In this document: positions 43,332 to 52,757 of the stretch, piece by piece | Position numbering within the stretch: the stretch's first letter is position 1 | Layout of the letters: each line of letters opens with the position of its first letter | Assembly: GCA_900546495.1 (NCBI GenBank) | Contig: URDN01000010.1 | Coordinates: forward strand, 1 to 61,941 | DNA: 61,941 nt | Reading direction: 5' to 3' | DNA from: an uncultured Lachnospiraceae bacterium | Lineage (GTDB): Bacteria > Bacillota > Clostridia > Lachnospirales > Lachnospiraceae | Program-made: the position numbers and the translations under genes | Notes under the pieces: model-generated | The model's database searches: none | Seen by the model: the letters and a program-made list of their open reading frames with translations, nothing else | Told to the model about the DNA's origin: nothing

Positions 43332-43392
43332 TGCATTTTTGCATCATTTTTATGTTATGATGCGATTATACACCATTATATGTATTTTTGCA
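43332..43392. promoter_or_regulatory. Pair of TGCA-N4-TGCA operators at abfD
   Basis: TGCATTTTTGCA at 43332-43343 (perfect palindrome frame TGCA-TTTT-TGCA) and TGTATTTTTGCA at 43381-43392 (one change), 49 bases apart centre to centre. The near site overlaps the leader 34 bases from the start. The same element stands before the regulator gene. Confidence 0.65.
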
Positions 43393-43425
43393 ATTATGCA
43401 GTTTCACAAAATATTCTGCAAGTTT

Positions 43426-43486
43426 AAAACAAAGACTGCTGTCCGTGCATATGTTTCTGTACAATATGCACAAACAGCAGTCCTTA
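43426..43486 (-). terminator. Terminator of the TyrR-like regulator gene
   Basis: AGGACTGCTGTTTGTGCATAT pairs with the complementary ATATGCAcGGACAGCAGTCTT, T-rich afterwards. A stem of about 20 bases. Confidence 0.82.
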
Positions 43487-43519
43487 GTGCTGTAAAAACG
43501 CAATTTTAACGTTTTCTCA

Positions 43520-44938
43520 TTATTTCTTTTTCTGGCTTTTCATCAAGCCCAATTGCTCATATTTTTGCCGTTTCCGTACAAAAGTAGAACTATCCATTCC
43601 AAGGCTCGCTGCCGCCTCACGGATGTTTCCAAATCTGGAAAACGCATGGTCCAGATACCCGGCTTCAAATCTGGCAACCTCCATTTTCAGATCTACCTGA
43701 TCCTGATAGCTTTCCTGCTTCTCTTCCACTTTTTCAAGACGGTCATGCATAAACAGATCCTGCGCCCGGATCACATCACCGGTGCTGATGATTGCTGCCC
43801 GCTGTACCAGATTTTTCAGTTCCTGAATATTTCCCGGCCATGGATAATCGTTCAGACACTGGTAACTTTCCCGGTCAAACTGCTTGTTCTGCCCGGTTTT
43901 ATAATTGTACTGGTTCAGGAAGAAATCAAGCAGCGGAATAATGTCCTCCCTGCGTTCCCGTAATGGAAGTACCTCCATGGAAAACAGTGAAAACTGCTGC
44001 AACAGTAAGTTATTAACACTTGCCATCTGCTCTAACTGCTGCACAGAATACTTACTGCCAGCGATCATCCGGATATTCAGTTTCTGTAAATATCCTTCTT
44101 TCATCACACAACATCCATCCCGGAGAACTGCCAGCAGATTTCCCTGAATATCTTCCGGCACAGCTGCCAGTTCTTCGATATATAAGGTTCCGCCTTCCGC
44201 ACTTTCCAGCAAGCCGATCTGCGGCTCATGCTCTGCAGTTCCCGGTGTTCCAAAAAGGTAAGTCTCCAGATCATTCTTCGGTACAGCTGAAAAATTCAGG
44301 CGTAAAAACGCAGCTTCTGTTCGATCAGAATGTGCATGGATATATTTTGCCAATCGGAACTTACCACAACCGTTTTCTCCATAAAACAGTACCGGCAAAT
44401 CCACCTGTGCCATTTTCCGGGCAAATTCCAGCAATTTTCTGCTCGGTTCTGCCACCGCAACCAGTTCCACATCTCCGTCCAGTTCCTTGCGCATACGCTC
44501 CAATTCCTGCATATACTGACGATTCTGCAGCTCCTTTCGCTGCAATTCTTTTCGGATGGAATAGATTTCTGTAATCTCACGAACCAGTGTCACCACCATA
44601 ACCAGGTTCGTTTTGTCATCGCCATCAAAAATCGGTGTACTTGTGATGACTGCCCGCTTTCCGGTTCGGAAAATCTGCTCACTGGTCACAGACTCTCCGC
44701 TTTGCAGCACAGAAAGTGTACCACTCATGGATACTACGCCGGCTTCCACCAGATCTTTCATGTTTTTCCCAATCATTTCAGATTTTCTCAGACCACTGAT
44801 CAGCTCGTAACTGTGATTCAGATACACCGTATTCGCTTCCCTGTCTGTAATATAAATACCGTCATGAAAATTGTCCAAAACTGCTTCCAGATAATCTTCC
44901 ACCTGGAGATTTCCGGAATCTTTTTCCTGCAAATTCAT
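43520..44938 (-). CDS. TyrR-like AAA+ regulator with PAS domain and no GAFTGA
   Basis: 472 residues. PAS domain (about 15-125), a coiled linker, an AAA+ domain with Walker A GENGCGKF (187-194) and altered Walker B GGTLYIEEL (249-257), and a Fis-type HTH at the end (NIREAAASLGMDSSTFVRKRQKY). In sigma-54 activators LFG is followed by GAFTGA and Walker B ends in DE; here the loop reads LFGTPGTAEHEPQIG and the arginine-finger motif is lost. TyrR of E. coli lacks GAFTGA likewise, so it should act on sigma-70 promoters. The start at 44938 has AAGGAG; the longer frame would read through an operator. Confidence 0.85.
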   Translation of the reverse strand: MNLQEKDSGNLQVEDYLEAVLDNFHDGIYITDREANTVYLNHSYELISGLRKSEMIGKNMKDLVEAGVVSMSGTLSVLQSGESVTSEQIFRTGKRAVITSTPIFDGDDKTNLVMVVTLVREITEIYSIRKELQRKELQNRQYMQELERMRKELDGDVELVAVAEPSRKLLEFARKMAQVDLPVLFYGENGCGKFRLAKYIHAHSDRTEAAFLRLNFSAVPKNDLETYLFGTPGTAEHEPQIGLLESAEGGTLYIEELAAVPEDIQGNLLAVLRDGCCVMKEGYLQKLNIRMIAGSKYSVQQLEQMASVNNLLLQQFSLFSMEVLPLRERREDIIPLLDFFLNQYNYKTGQNKQFDRESYQCLNDYPWPGNIQELKNLVQRAAIISTGDVIRAQDLFMHDRLEKVEEKQESYQDQVDLKMEVARFEAGYLDHAFSRFGNIREAAASLGMDSSTFVRKRQKYEQLGLMKSQKKK

Positions 44939-44958
44939 ATTTTTGCTCCTTATAAAAT

Positions 44959-45011
44959 TGCAAAAATGCATCAACTAATCTTTATAGTAAATGATTTTTT
45001 GCATTTTTACA
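44959..45011. promoter_or_regulatory. Pair of TGCA-N4-TGCA operators at the regulator gene
   Basis: TGCAAAAATGCA at 44959-44970 and TGCATTTTTACA at 45000-45011, 41 bases apart. Same element as at abfD, so the regulator probably binds its own promoter and that of abfD. Confidence 0.68.
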
Positions 45012-45108
45012 ATATGGCAGAAGCAATTTTTTCACTTTTTTTAGTCAAGACTTACTGGTTTACATGCATTTTTTCAACTATTTTCATTCTCACACCTGAA
45101 CCTGCAAC

Positions 45109-46824
45109 CTACAATTCCTGTTTCAGACAGGTTTTTATATCATCTTCAGCATTGCTGATCAGATGAAGCTGGAACGTATCCACCAGATACTGCACCACAT
45201 TCGGACTTAAAAATGCCGGCAGGATCGGACCAAGGTAAATATTCTTGATCCCAAGACTTAATAACGCAAGCAAAACCGCTACCGCTTTCTGCTCATACCA
45301 GGACAGGATCAGCGACAACGGCAGACTGTTGACATCTGTATCGAAAGCATCCGCCAGTGCTGTGGCGATCCGTACCGCGGAATATGCATCGTTGCACTGT
45401 CCCACATCCAGCAGACGCGGAAGGCCTGCCACCGTTCCAAAATCAATTTTATTAAACCGGTACTTTCCACAGGCAAGCGTCAGGATCACACAATCCTCCG
45501 GCACCAGTTCTGCAAACTCTGTATAGTAATTCCGCCCCGGTCTGGCACCGTCACAGCCGCCGATCAGGAAGAAATGTCGGATTTTTCCGTCTTTGACTGC
45601 CTGTACGATCTCTCCGGCATGGCTTAAAGTTGCTTCATGCGCAAAACCTGTCAAAAGTTCAGATGACAGATGACAACTTGGGCAATCCGACGGTTCTATT
45701 GGTTTTACATCCTGATCTTCGGAATAGCCGCCCAGTTCCAACGCCTGACGGATGATCTCACTGAAATCTTTCTCGCCGTTTGCATTTTTTCCGATATATT
45801 TGACACCGTCCCATCCAACGACATTCGTACTGTAAATACGGTCTTTGTAACTTTCCCGCGGACGCATCAGACAATTTGTTGTCATCAGAATACATCCTGG
45901 AAGATTATCGAATTGTTTCTGCTGATCCTGCCACGCTCCGCCAAAGTTTCCGATGAGATGCGGATATTTTTTCAACCCTTCATAGCCGTGTCCCGGAAGC
46001 ATTTCTCCATGAGTATAAATATTCACACCGGTTCCTGCGCTTTGCTGCAACAACATTTCCAGATCATGAAAATCGTGTCCGGAAACAATAATGAAAGGGC
46101 CTGCTTTCAGCGTTGTTGATACTGCATGTGGCGTTGGATTTCCATAAGTCTGTGTGTTTGCCTCATCCAGTGTCTTCATTACTGCAAGCGCCATCTCTCC
46201 GGCTTTCATAGAAAGACGGATCAATTCTTCCACCGTCATGTTATCATCCGTCACAGCCGACAATGCTTCCACATAAAAATCATCCACTGCATCACTAAAA
46301 TAACCTAATTCCCGGGCCTGATGTCCATAAGCACTGATTCCTTTTAACCCATAAATGATCAGTTGGCGCAAAGAACGGATATCTTCATCCAGATCCTGAT
46401 CGTACATGATTCCGGCAATTTCTGCGGTGCGCAGCACTTCACTTTTTTCCTGTGGCAAACAATAGGACATATAGATGTTTTCCGTTGCAATGCTACCGAT
46501 CTTCTGACGCATTTCATCTTTGATCTTCTGTGCTTCCTTCAGAAGCTTTACATGCACTTCCGCATCAAAGTTTACATTTGTCAACGTAGTAAACAGACAG
46601 TTTTCGATAAAAGAGATCACTCCTTTATCCAGCTTTTCTCCCTGATCCTGCAGCATTTTCCCATAACAGCTGATACCTTTTAACTGAAAAATAAGCAGAT
46701 CCTGCAAATTGGCAACCTCCGGTGTCTTTCCACACACGCCCTGCCTGGTACAGCCTTTTCCGTTTGCAGTCTGTTCACACTGATAGCAAAACATTTCGTA
46801 TCCAAGTTCCATATGATTCTGCAT
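45109..46824 (-). CDS. hcp: Hybrid-cluster protein (hydroxylamine reductase), class I
   Basis: 571 residues. The N-terminal cysteines Cys13-x2-Cys16-x8-Cys25-x5-Cys31 form the class I pattern for the cubane cluster. Hybrid-cluster ligands lie in the C-terminal half (GGCDGARPGRNYY, CGKYRFNKIDFG). Hcp is now seen mainly as a nitric-oxide reductase with nitrosylation roles, and also reduces hydroxylamine. The start at 46824 has GGAGG upstream. It lies upstream of the TyrR-like regulator on the same strand, but an operator-bearing gap of 170 bases separates them. Confidence 0.95.
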   Translation of the reverse strand: MQNHMELGYEMFCYQCEQTANGKGCTRQGVCGKTPEVANLQDLLIFQLKGISCYGKMLQDQGEKLDKGVISFIENCLFTTLTNVNFDAEVHVKLLKEAQKIKDEMRQKIGSIATENIYMSYCLPQEKSEVLRTAEIAGIMYDQDLDEDIRSLRQLIIYGLKGISAYGHQARELGYFSDAVDDFYVEALSAVTDDNMTVEELIRLSMKAGEMALAVMKTLDEANTQTYGNPTPHAVSTTLKAGPFIIVSGHDFHDLEMLLQQSAGTGVNIYTHGEMLPGHGYEGLKKYPHLIGNFGGAWQDQQKQFDNLPGCILMTTNCLMRPRESYKDRIYSTNVVGWDGVKYIGKNANGEKDFSEIIRQALELGGYSEDQDVKPIEPSDCPSCHLSSELLTGFAHEATLSHAGEIVQAVKDGKIRHFFLIGGCDGARPGRNYYTEFAELVPEDCVILTLACGKYRFNKIDFGTVAGLPRLLDVGQCNDAYSAVRIATALADAFDTDVNSLPLSLILSWYEQKAVAVLLALLSLGIKNIYLGPILPAFLSPNVVQYLVDTFQLHLISNAEDDIKTCLKQEL

Positions 46825-47022
46825 GACAATTCCTCCAATCATCTTAATCCGTTTATAACCGTCCTTTTTGTCACATAAATTGTATTGCGATTAAATAATC
46901 GAACAGTTCTCACTCCATTTAAGATGCATAGTTTGCACGAATCTTATACATTTTTCCTCAAAATTGAACGCAAATATTTATTGCTTCCTGAACCACACCT
47001 TTACCTTAACAAATTTTTTAAC

Positions 47023-47066
47023 AAAAAAACGGAACCGCAGCGCTTAACTCTGTGATTCCGCTTTTC
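47023..47066 (-). terminator. Terminator of the bL25 gene
   Basis: CGGAATCACAGAG-type stem (CGGAA...TTCCG on the plus strand) with seven T on the minus strand, 43 bases past the stop. Confidence 0.75.
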
Positions 47067-47108
47067 ATGCTTTTTTCAATTTTTATAAAAGCATTTCTGC
47101 TCTTACTC

Positions 47109-47702
47109 TTATGCTTCTTCTGCTGTTCCCTCGTCAGTTGCCTCATCCTCCGGGATGCTGTTTCTGATTGCATCAACCATAACAACGATTGCTTCCGGAT
47201 CTGTGTGAACGTCGATATCCGGGTTCTTAGAGATTTCAAGATCTTTGACACGGATAACGTCGCCGACTTTCATGCCTGCTACATCAACATTTACATGGTC
47301 AACTAATGCTGCCGGTAATGCTTTGTATTCAATCTCCTCTAAGCACTCCTGCAGAGCACCTTCCAGAACTTTCTCACGGTTCTCAATTACTACTGCTGCT
47401 GTAGAATGAACTTTCTCGGTACTTACCAGTGCCTGAAAATCAATCTCATCAACACAACGTTTCATTGAATTATAATCTACCTCTTTGATCAGAACATCGT
47501 AATCCTGTCCTTCCACATTCAGCATGATCTGGCTTCCTTTGTGCTCTGTTTTCAGCAGACGTTCCACTTCCATCTTGCTCATCTTCAGCGGAACAGAACC
47601 CTCGATCTCTTTACCGAACAGGTTACCTGTTACGAATCCCTCTCTTCTGAGTTTCTTTGCTTTGACATCCATGCTTCTTTTTTCAGCTTTTAAAGTATTC
47701 AT
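47109..47702 (-). CDS. Ribosomal protein bL25 / general stress protein Ctc
   Basis: 197 residues: an N-terminal 5S-rRNA-binding L25 domain (VKAKKLRREGFVTGNLFGKEIEG) and the C-terminal TL5/CTC beta domain, with an acidic tail ending ATDEGTAEEA. It binds 5S rRNA in the large subunit and in Bacillus the long form is stress-induced. Single gene; the gap to the next gene has nothing certain. Confidence 0.93.
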   Translation of the reverse strand: MNTLKAEKRSMDVKAKKLRREGFVTGNLFGKEIEGSVPLKMSKMEVERLLKTEHKGSQIMLNVEGQDYDVLIKEVDYNSMKRCVDEIDFQALVSTEKVHSTAAVVIENREKVLEGALQECLEEIEYKALPAALVDHVNVDVAGMKVGDVIRVKDLEISKNPDIDVHTDPEAIVVMVDAIRNSIPEDEATDEGTAEEA

Positions 47703-47870
47703 TTATCTTTTCCTCCAAAAATCTGAATTGCTTAGCAGCCTTCTACAAAGAGGTTTTGTTAAGTAGTTCCTTATTTGTTACAACGTCATTATAGCAGGCA
47801 TAGCAGGAACAGATTAACCAAAATTTTAAAAATATTCGCATTATTTTTGGTAATTATTTAACTTTTCCTG

Positions 47871-50800
47871 TTAAAATTTAATTTTACCATTTACTACACG
47901 ATAAGTCTTTCCCTGTACTTTGACCGTTCCGTTTTTGGAAAAATTAACTTTTCCATCTCTCAGATACCAGTAGCCATTCTCATTGTGGGCAATTCCACGG
48001 AAATTGAAGTTTACTTTTCCATTTTCAATTCTCCACCAACCATTTGCATTTTTTGCTACTCCTGTGTAGCTGAAGTCTACTTTTCCTCCGCGAATATACC
48101 ACCAGCCGTTCTCGTTTTTCTCTACGCTGTTGCAGTTGAAGTCTACTTTACCATTGACAATTCTCCACCAACCGTTTGCATTCTTTGCAACTCCCGTGTA
48201 GCTGAAGTCTACTTTTCCTCCACGGATGTACCACCAGCCGTTCTCGTTTTTCTCTACGCTGTTGCAGTTGAAATCTACCTTACCATTAACGATTCTCCAC
48301 CAGCCATTTGCATTTTTCGCTATTCCTGTGTAATTAAAGTCTACTTTTCCTCCACGGATATACCACCAGCCGTTTTTGTTTTTCGCTACGGTAGTTACAT
48401 TTGTTGCAATCTTGTTATCTTTGTAGTAGTACCAGTTTCCATCTGCATCTTTCTCATCAGAAAGTCCGTCTTTGTGTACCGGCTTTGGTTCTGGTGTAGG
48501 TGTCGGTTCTGCTTTCTTGTCAGCATCTTTTGCATCGGAAAACACTTTGTCCTGAAAAGTTTCTGCTGCATTCTGTGCCTCTGCTACTTCTTCAGTCGTT
48601 GTTGCTGCATTGATTGCTTCCTTTGCTGCTGCTACTGCAGATTCAACGTCTGCTTCGTATACAGCTTTCTGATCTGCACTTAAGTTTGCCAGTTTTTCAA
48701 TTTCTGCTGTGATAGCGGTAGCTTTGTCAGTTACTGCTTTCACGGCTTCTTCTTTGGCATTTTCTAATGTAAAATCTCTGATCTCTACATCAAATGTAGC
48801 TGTCTGTCCTGCATATTTTACAGTAACTGTCTGTTTCTCTGTTACTTTACTGCTGTCAAAACCAGTTATGATCACTTTTGACAGATTGACGGTTCCTTCT
48901 GTTCCATCTTCATAGGAAGCGGTAACTGTCATACCGGTTGTATCAAGTGATTCTCCCAGATCATATACTGTCTTTGTCGGTGCACTTACTTTGATTTCGG
49001 AAACGGCTACTGTCTTTGTACTTACCAGTGCCGGAGCCATATTTTCTGCATTTGCGTAAGATGCTGCACCTTCTTTACTTACAAAGAAAATACGATTTGC
49101 TCTATCGACTGATTTACCAGCCATATTTACAACCAGTGTAATACTGTCCTGTCCGGCTGCTTTTGCTGCCGCAACAAATGAAGTAACATCTGCTGTTGCT
49201 ACCGTACCATTTGGTGTACTGATCTGTCCCGGATCATTACTTACAACAGTTCCAAGATTAAATTCTTCTGAAGTAATTACCCCATTTGCATCCAAAATTG
49301 CCGGTTTATTTTTCCAGTTCAGAGTATCTTCTGTCCAGTCTGTATTTTCTGTCATGGCAATCTGAAGCTGTGCATCCAGGTTTGCAGCTTCATTATAACG
49401 TACCCCCAGTAGAGTCATCTGCAATTTTACACGTTCAACCTGTGTAAGATCAATCTGTGACACGTCAAATTTCAGATATGTGACTTTATTATCTCTTCCG
49501 CCTGCTGTTCCCAATGTTCCTTTAGAATCTGTTCCATAGGAAGTACGCAGGAAATTCTTTGCACCAAAATCTGTTGCCTGATCTCCGCTCCAGCTGCCTG
49601 CAAATGTATCCTGTGATACAACGGTTCTGGATATTTCTGCATCTTTTCCGATAACCTTTTTCACAGTCGCATGAATAACAGGAGCAGCTTTCTTCTCTGC
49701 ATCCAGTTGTTTTGCCCCTTCGGTACTTGCAAATGCCAATTCATAACCGTTTTCATCACATACTGCCAGAGAAAGGATGTTTTCAGAATCGTCCATATTT
49801 TTAATGAACTCTGTTACATCCACAGTTGCTTTTGTTCCATCATAGCTGGAAGCTGTAATACCGATGTTGTTCTTCACTTCACTGTTTTTATCAATCTGAA
49901 ATGCTTCTGAATATGCAACATTTTCTGTATTCCACTCCGGATGTGTATTCCATGTTACTGTCTTTGCATCCCATTCTCCGGGCGCAGGAACAACCATCAG
50001 CCGATCTGTTCCAATTGCATTGTTGCTGCGTCGATTGATCAATGTCAGCTCCAATTCTGCTTTATCAAGATTTTTGATATCCTTTTTCAAATCTGATACA
50101 TCAAATTTTAAAACGCTGATTTTTGCATCATTTCCATCAGAAGTACTTGTTATCTTTTCACCAAATAATCCATATTTTTCCTGATCGGTCTTTGCACCCG
50201 TCATTCGGAGAACACGCAGATATTCATTATCTGAATAAGTATTATTCTTTTCTGTTTTCCAACCTGCCAGATAAGTATCTTCTGCTGCTGCAATATTCAC
50301 AGCCTTTACGATGCCTTCTTCAATATTAATCGTAACGGTTTTCTGTGTAGAAGCACCATACTCATCCACTGCTTTAAATGTAATTTCTTTCCGTCCACTG
50401 TCACTGTCAGAGGTTTCCCATGTAAATGTGCCATTTTCAGCATCAAATGATGCACCTTTCGGAAGTGCACTGACAACAGATAATGTCACGTTTTGTTCTT
50501 CCGGATCGGTTGCTTTCAACTGGAAAGCTACTGTTTCACCAGCCTTAAGGTTAAATGGTTCACCTTCCAGATTTTCAAATACCGGTGCCGCATTTTTCTT
50601 AATATTTTCACCGTTTGCAAGGAATGTAAAGTTTTTCACGCTGTCTGCAACGGTCAGATCAACCTGTGAATCATACTCTACCAGTTTTCCGCCCAGATAC
50701 AGATTATCAATCGTTACATTGTCAATATTTTTGAATGAAAACGGTGTATCCGCATCTTTAAACCAGCAATCCTTAAAGGTAACGTTCTTCGGATTAAACT

Positions 50801-52646
50801 GATTGAGGTCGTTTCCATTCGGAATATTTGCAACATTGTTTCCGTTATTTGCCGTAAAGGAACAATTATTAAATATCAGATTTTCATAATTTGGAGTAGA
50901 GCCATTTGTACCGTTCTGAATACTCAGTGCACCGCCGCCACCATTCGATCCATAACCTGTAACATGCAATGTATTGACATTATTAAATGTATAATCACGC
51001 ATCTGATAGCTTTGTGTATTGTGTCCCAGTCGGACTGCATTGGCAAAGGTACTCCAGCCCAGTGTATTGCTGATATTTACATCTGTTGTATCGTCTGTAT
51101 CCCACTGCAGTCTGTCTTTGTTGTAAATTGCCGCTGCTGCTGCAATGTTCTGATCTTCCGTAGACAGATTGTTTAAATCTTTCGTCTTCAGACGTCTCTG
51201 CGGGAATTCATTACTTGGATTATAGTGTCCAGATGCAAAGGTGTCATCATTGCCCATGGTAATTGCACCATTTAAATGAATTCCCTGTCCGCTTGTCAGA
51301 TCCAGTCCATCCACCCAGGCATGCTGAAATGGGCTCAGACCTTTGATGTTATTATAATTGATGTTTTTTACCGTGTGGCATTCCCAGTTCCACTGTTTTA
51401 CATCTCTGACATAAGTATCATTGAACGTAATATTCTGAGAACGAACTACCATACTTCCACCCTGATGAGGGCTCAGTTCCGCATCCGATTTGTCCCAGCT
51501 GTAGTTATAAGTTCCCTGACCATCAAGTATGCCCCGTCCGGAAATAGTAATATTGGACGAATCCCAGATGCCGATCGCTGGTTCCATCGCCTGTGTACAC
51601 TCCTGCAGACGGTTTACAAGCAATGCATCTTCATCCAGATAGATATTCAGCTTTCCGTCTTTTCCATCTCCGTCCCAATTTTTAATGGACAGACCGGACC
51701 AGAGATATGTACCTGCCGGAAAATAAATCGTATCCAGTGTATCACTGTTTTTCACTTCTTCCAGTGCTGCCTGAAATGCTTCTGATACATCATTTTTCTG
51801 ACGAACACGTTTGTTCGGGAACATAACCTCTTTTGTATCATAAGCCACATATGTTCCTTCCCCGTAGGACCAGGTGTACTCTTTTCCATCATTCATAGAT
51901 GTATCTGTAACCGTACCTGCCTCTGTGCAAACTTCGCCTACGTTATCCGTAATCGGATGCTCCTGTAGATATTTTTCTGCAAAATCCTTAAAGTTCAGTA
52001 CATTTTCTGCTGTCACATCCGGTTTGTCGGTTTCTGTCGCATCATTGATAATTGCAAGCTGAGGTTTACCATTGGTATCATTGATGCTGCCATTGATATT
52101 TACAATACAGTAACGTAATCCCGCTGACATTTTAAATTTTACAGTTTTCTTATCTGCACTGATTTCAAAGGAATCTTCCGGATAATATCTTTCTGGTGAT
52201 ACATAGATACTGTCAATAGTTGACCCATCTTTCATGGTTATCTCAAAAACCGGTTCTGCATCATCGGAAGAAAATCTTGCGATGTCCATATGATAATAAC
52301 TTCCCGGATCTGTCTGTTTCTGATATTTGTAAACAGAAACCGGTGTTCCGTTTACTTTTAACTCATACTTTGTAGACTCCTGATACTGTGCAGATTTCAG
52401 CACGTCTGAATCTGCTACGATTGCGGACTCATCCACATCTGGTGTTGCCGGATCATCTCCGGATTTTCCATAATCGTGAATGTTTCCCCCTGTTTTATCC
52501 TGTACCTGTATCTGCTCTGCTGCCTGTCCGTTTTCCACGGCAAATGCCGGAATCGGATACAGAGTGACTGCCATTGCCGCAGCCATAGAAAATGCCATTG
52601 CTCTTAACCCTGTTTTCTTTGAATATCTCTTACGATTTTTATTCAT
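47871..52646 (-). CDS. Secreted surface beta-helix glycan-active protein with CBM96-like and cell-wall-binding repeats
   Basis: 1591 residues. Signal peptide (about 1-36, ending AFA). Beta-sandwich region (85-200). Right-handed parallel beta-helix of the GH28/GH49 pectate-lyase superfamily (about 265-680) with candidate acid residues Asp446 (WVDG), Asp467 and Asp468 (MGNDDTFASG). Ig-like cadherin-type domain (686-776). Two DNRLRE/CBM96-like modules (about 783-1010 and 1015-1225). Big_3 Ig domain (1228-1305). A helical FIVAR-like part, a Pro-rich linker, and seven 22-residue GWW repeats that bind the cell wall. Substrate unknown; a host or dietary polysaccharide is likely. The AraC and YesMN genes beside it suggest inducible glycan use. 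Confidence 0.85.
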   Translation of the reverse strand: MNKNRKRYSKKTGLRAMAFSMAAAMAVTLYPIPAFAVENGQAAEQIQVQDKTGGNIHDYGKSGDDPATPDVDESAIVADSDVLKSAQYQESTKYELKVNGTPVSVYKYQKQTDPGSYYHMDIARFSSDDAEPVFEITMKDGSTIDSIYVSPERYYPEDSFEISADKKTVKFKMSAGLRYCIVNINGSINDTNGKPQLAIINDATETDKPDVTAENVLNFKDFAEKYLQEHPITDNVGEVCTEAGTVTDTSMNDGKEYTWSYGEGTYVAYDTKEVMFPNKRVRQKNDVSEAFQAALEEVKNSDTLDTIYFPAGTYLWSGLSIKNWDGDGKDGKLNIYLDEDALLVNRLQECTQAMEPAIGIWDSSNITISGRGILDGQGTYNYSWDKSDAELSPHQGGSMVVRSQNITFNDTYVRDVKQWNWECHTVKNINYNNIKGLSPFQHAWVDGLDLTSGQGIHLNGAITMGNDDTFASGHYNPSNEFPQRRLKTKDLNNLSTEDQNIAAAAAIYNKDRLQWDTDDTTDVNISNTLGWSTFANAVRLGHNTQSYQMRDYTFNNVNTLHVTGYGSNGGGGALSIQNGTNGSTPNYENLIFNNCSFTANNGNNVANIPNGNDLNQFNPKNVTFKDCWFKDADTPFSFKNIDNVTIDNLYLGGKLVEYDSQVDLTVADSVKNFTFLANGENIKKNAAPVFENLEGEPFNLKAGETVAFQLKATDPEEQNVTLSVVSALPKGASFDAENGTFTWETSDSDSGRKEITFKAVDEYGASTQKTVTINIEEGIVKAVNIAAAEDTYLAGWKTEKNNTYSDNEYLRVLRMTGAKTDQEKYGLFGEKITSTSDGNDAKISVLKFDVSDLKKDIKNLDKAELELTLINRRSNNAIGTDRLMVVPAPGEWDAKTVTWNTHPEWNTENVAYSEAFQIDKNSEVKNNIGITASSYDGTKATVDVTEFIKNMDDSENILSLAVCDENGYELAFASTEGAKQLDAEKKAAPVIHATVKKVIGKDAEISRTVVSQDTFAGSWSGDQATDFGAKNFLRTSYGTDSKGTLGTAGGRDNKVTYLKFDVSQIDLTQVERVKLQMTLLGVRYNEAANLDAQLQIAMTENTDWTEDTLNWKNKPAILDANGVITSEEFNLGTVVSNDPGQISTPNGTVATADVTSFVAAAKAAGQDSITLVVNMAGKSVDRANRIFFVSKEGAASYANAENMAPALVSTKTVAVSEIKVSAPTKTVYDLGESLDTTGMTVTASYEDGTEGTVNLSKVIITGFDSSKVTEKQTVTVKYAGQTATFDVEIRDFTLENAKEEAVKAVTDKATAITAEIEKLANLSADQKAVYEADVESAVAAAKEAINAATTTEEVAEAQNAAETFQDKVFSDAKDADKKAEPTPTPEPKPVHKDGLSDEKDADGNWYYYKDNKIATNVTTVAKNKNGWWYIRGGKVDFNYTGIAKNANGWWRIVNGKVDFNCNSVEKNENGWWYIRGGKVDFSYTGVAKNANGWWRIVNGKVDFNCNSVEKNENGWWYIRGGKVDFSYTGVAKNANGWWRIENGKVNFNFRGIAHNENGYWYLRDGKVNFSKNGTVKVQGKTYRVVNGKIKF
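47980..48395 (-). repeat. Tandem 66-base repeats (132-base dimers) in the surface protein gene
   Basis: The codons of the GWWYIRGGKVDF / GWWRIVNGKVDF units repeat with about 132-base period; two dimers, about 48041-48172 and 48173-48304, are nearly identical at DNA level. This favours slippage changes in repeat number between strains. Confidence 0.8.
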
Positions 52647-52757
52647 GGTTCTCCTCCTTTTTCTTAACTCATACGGCTTTTCTCCTCCGCCTATACTGTC
52701 TATACCAAAAATATAGAACTTTCTTCTTTCGGTAAAATCACTTTCCTGTTCCTCTTT

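Noticed and set aside
43300..43395. Sigma-54 (-24/-12) promoter of abfD
   Set aside because: TGGTGT-ATAATCGC and TGATGC-AAAATGC have the GG/GC pairs one base too close, and the neighbouring regulator lacks GAFTGA.
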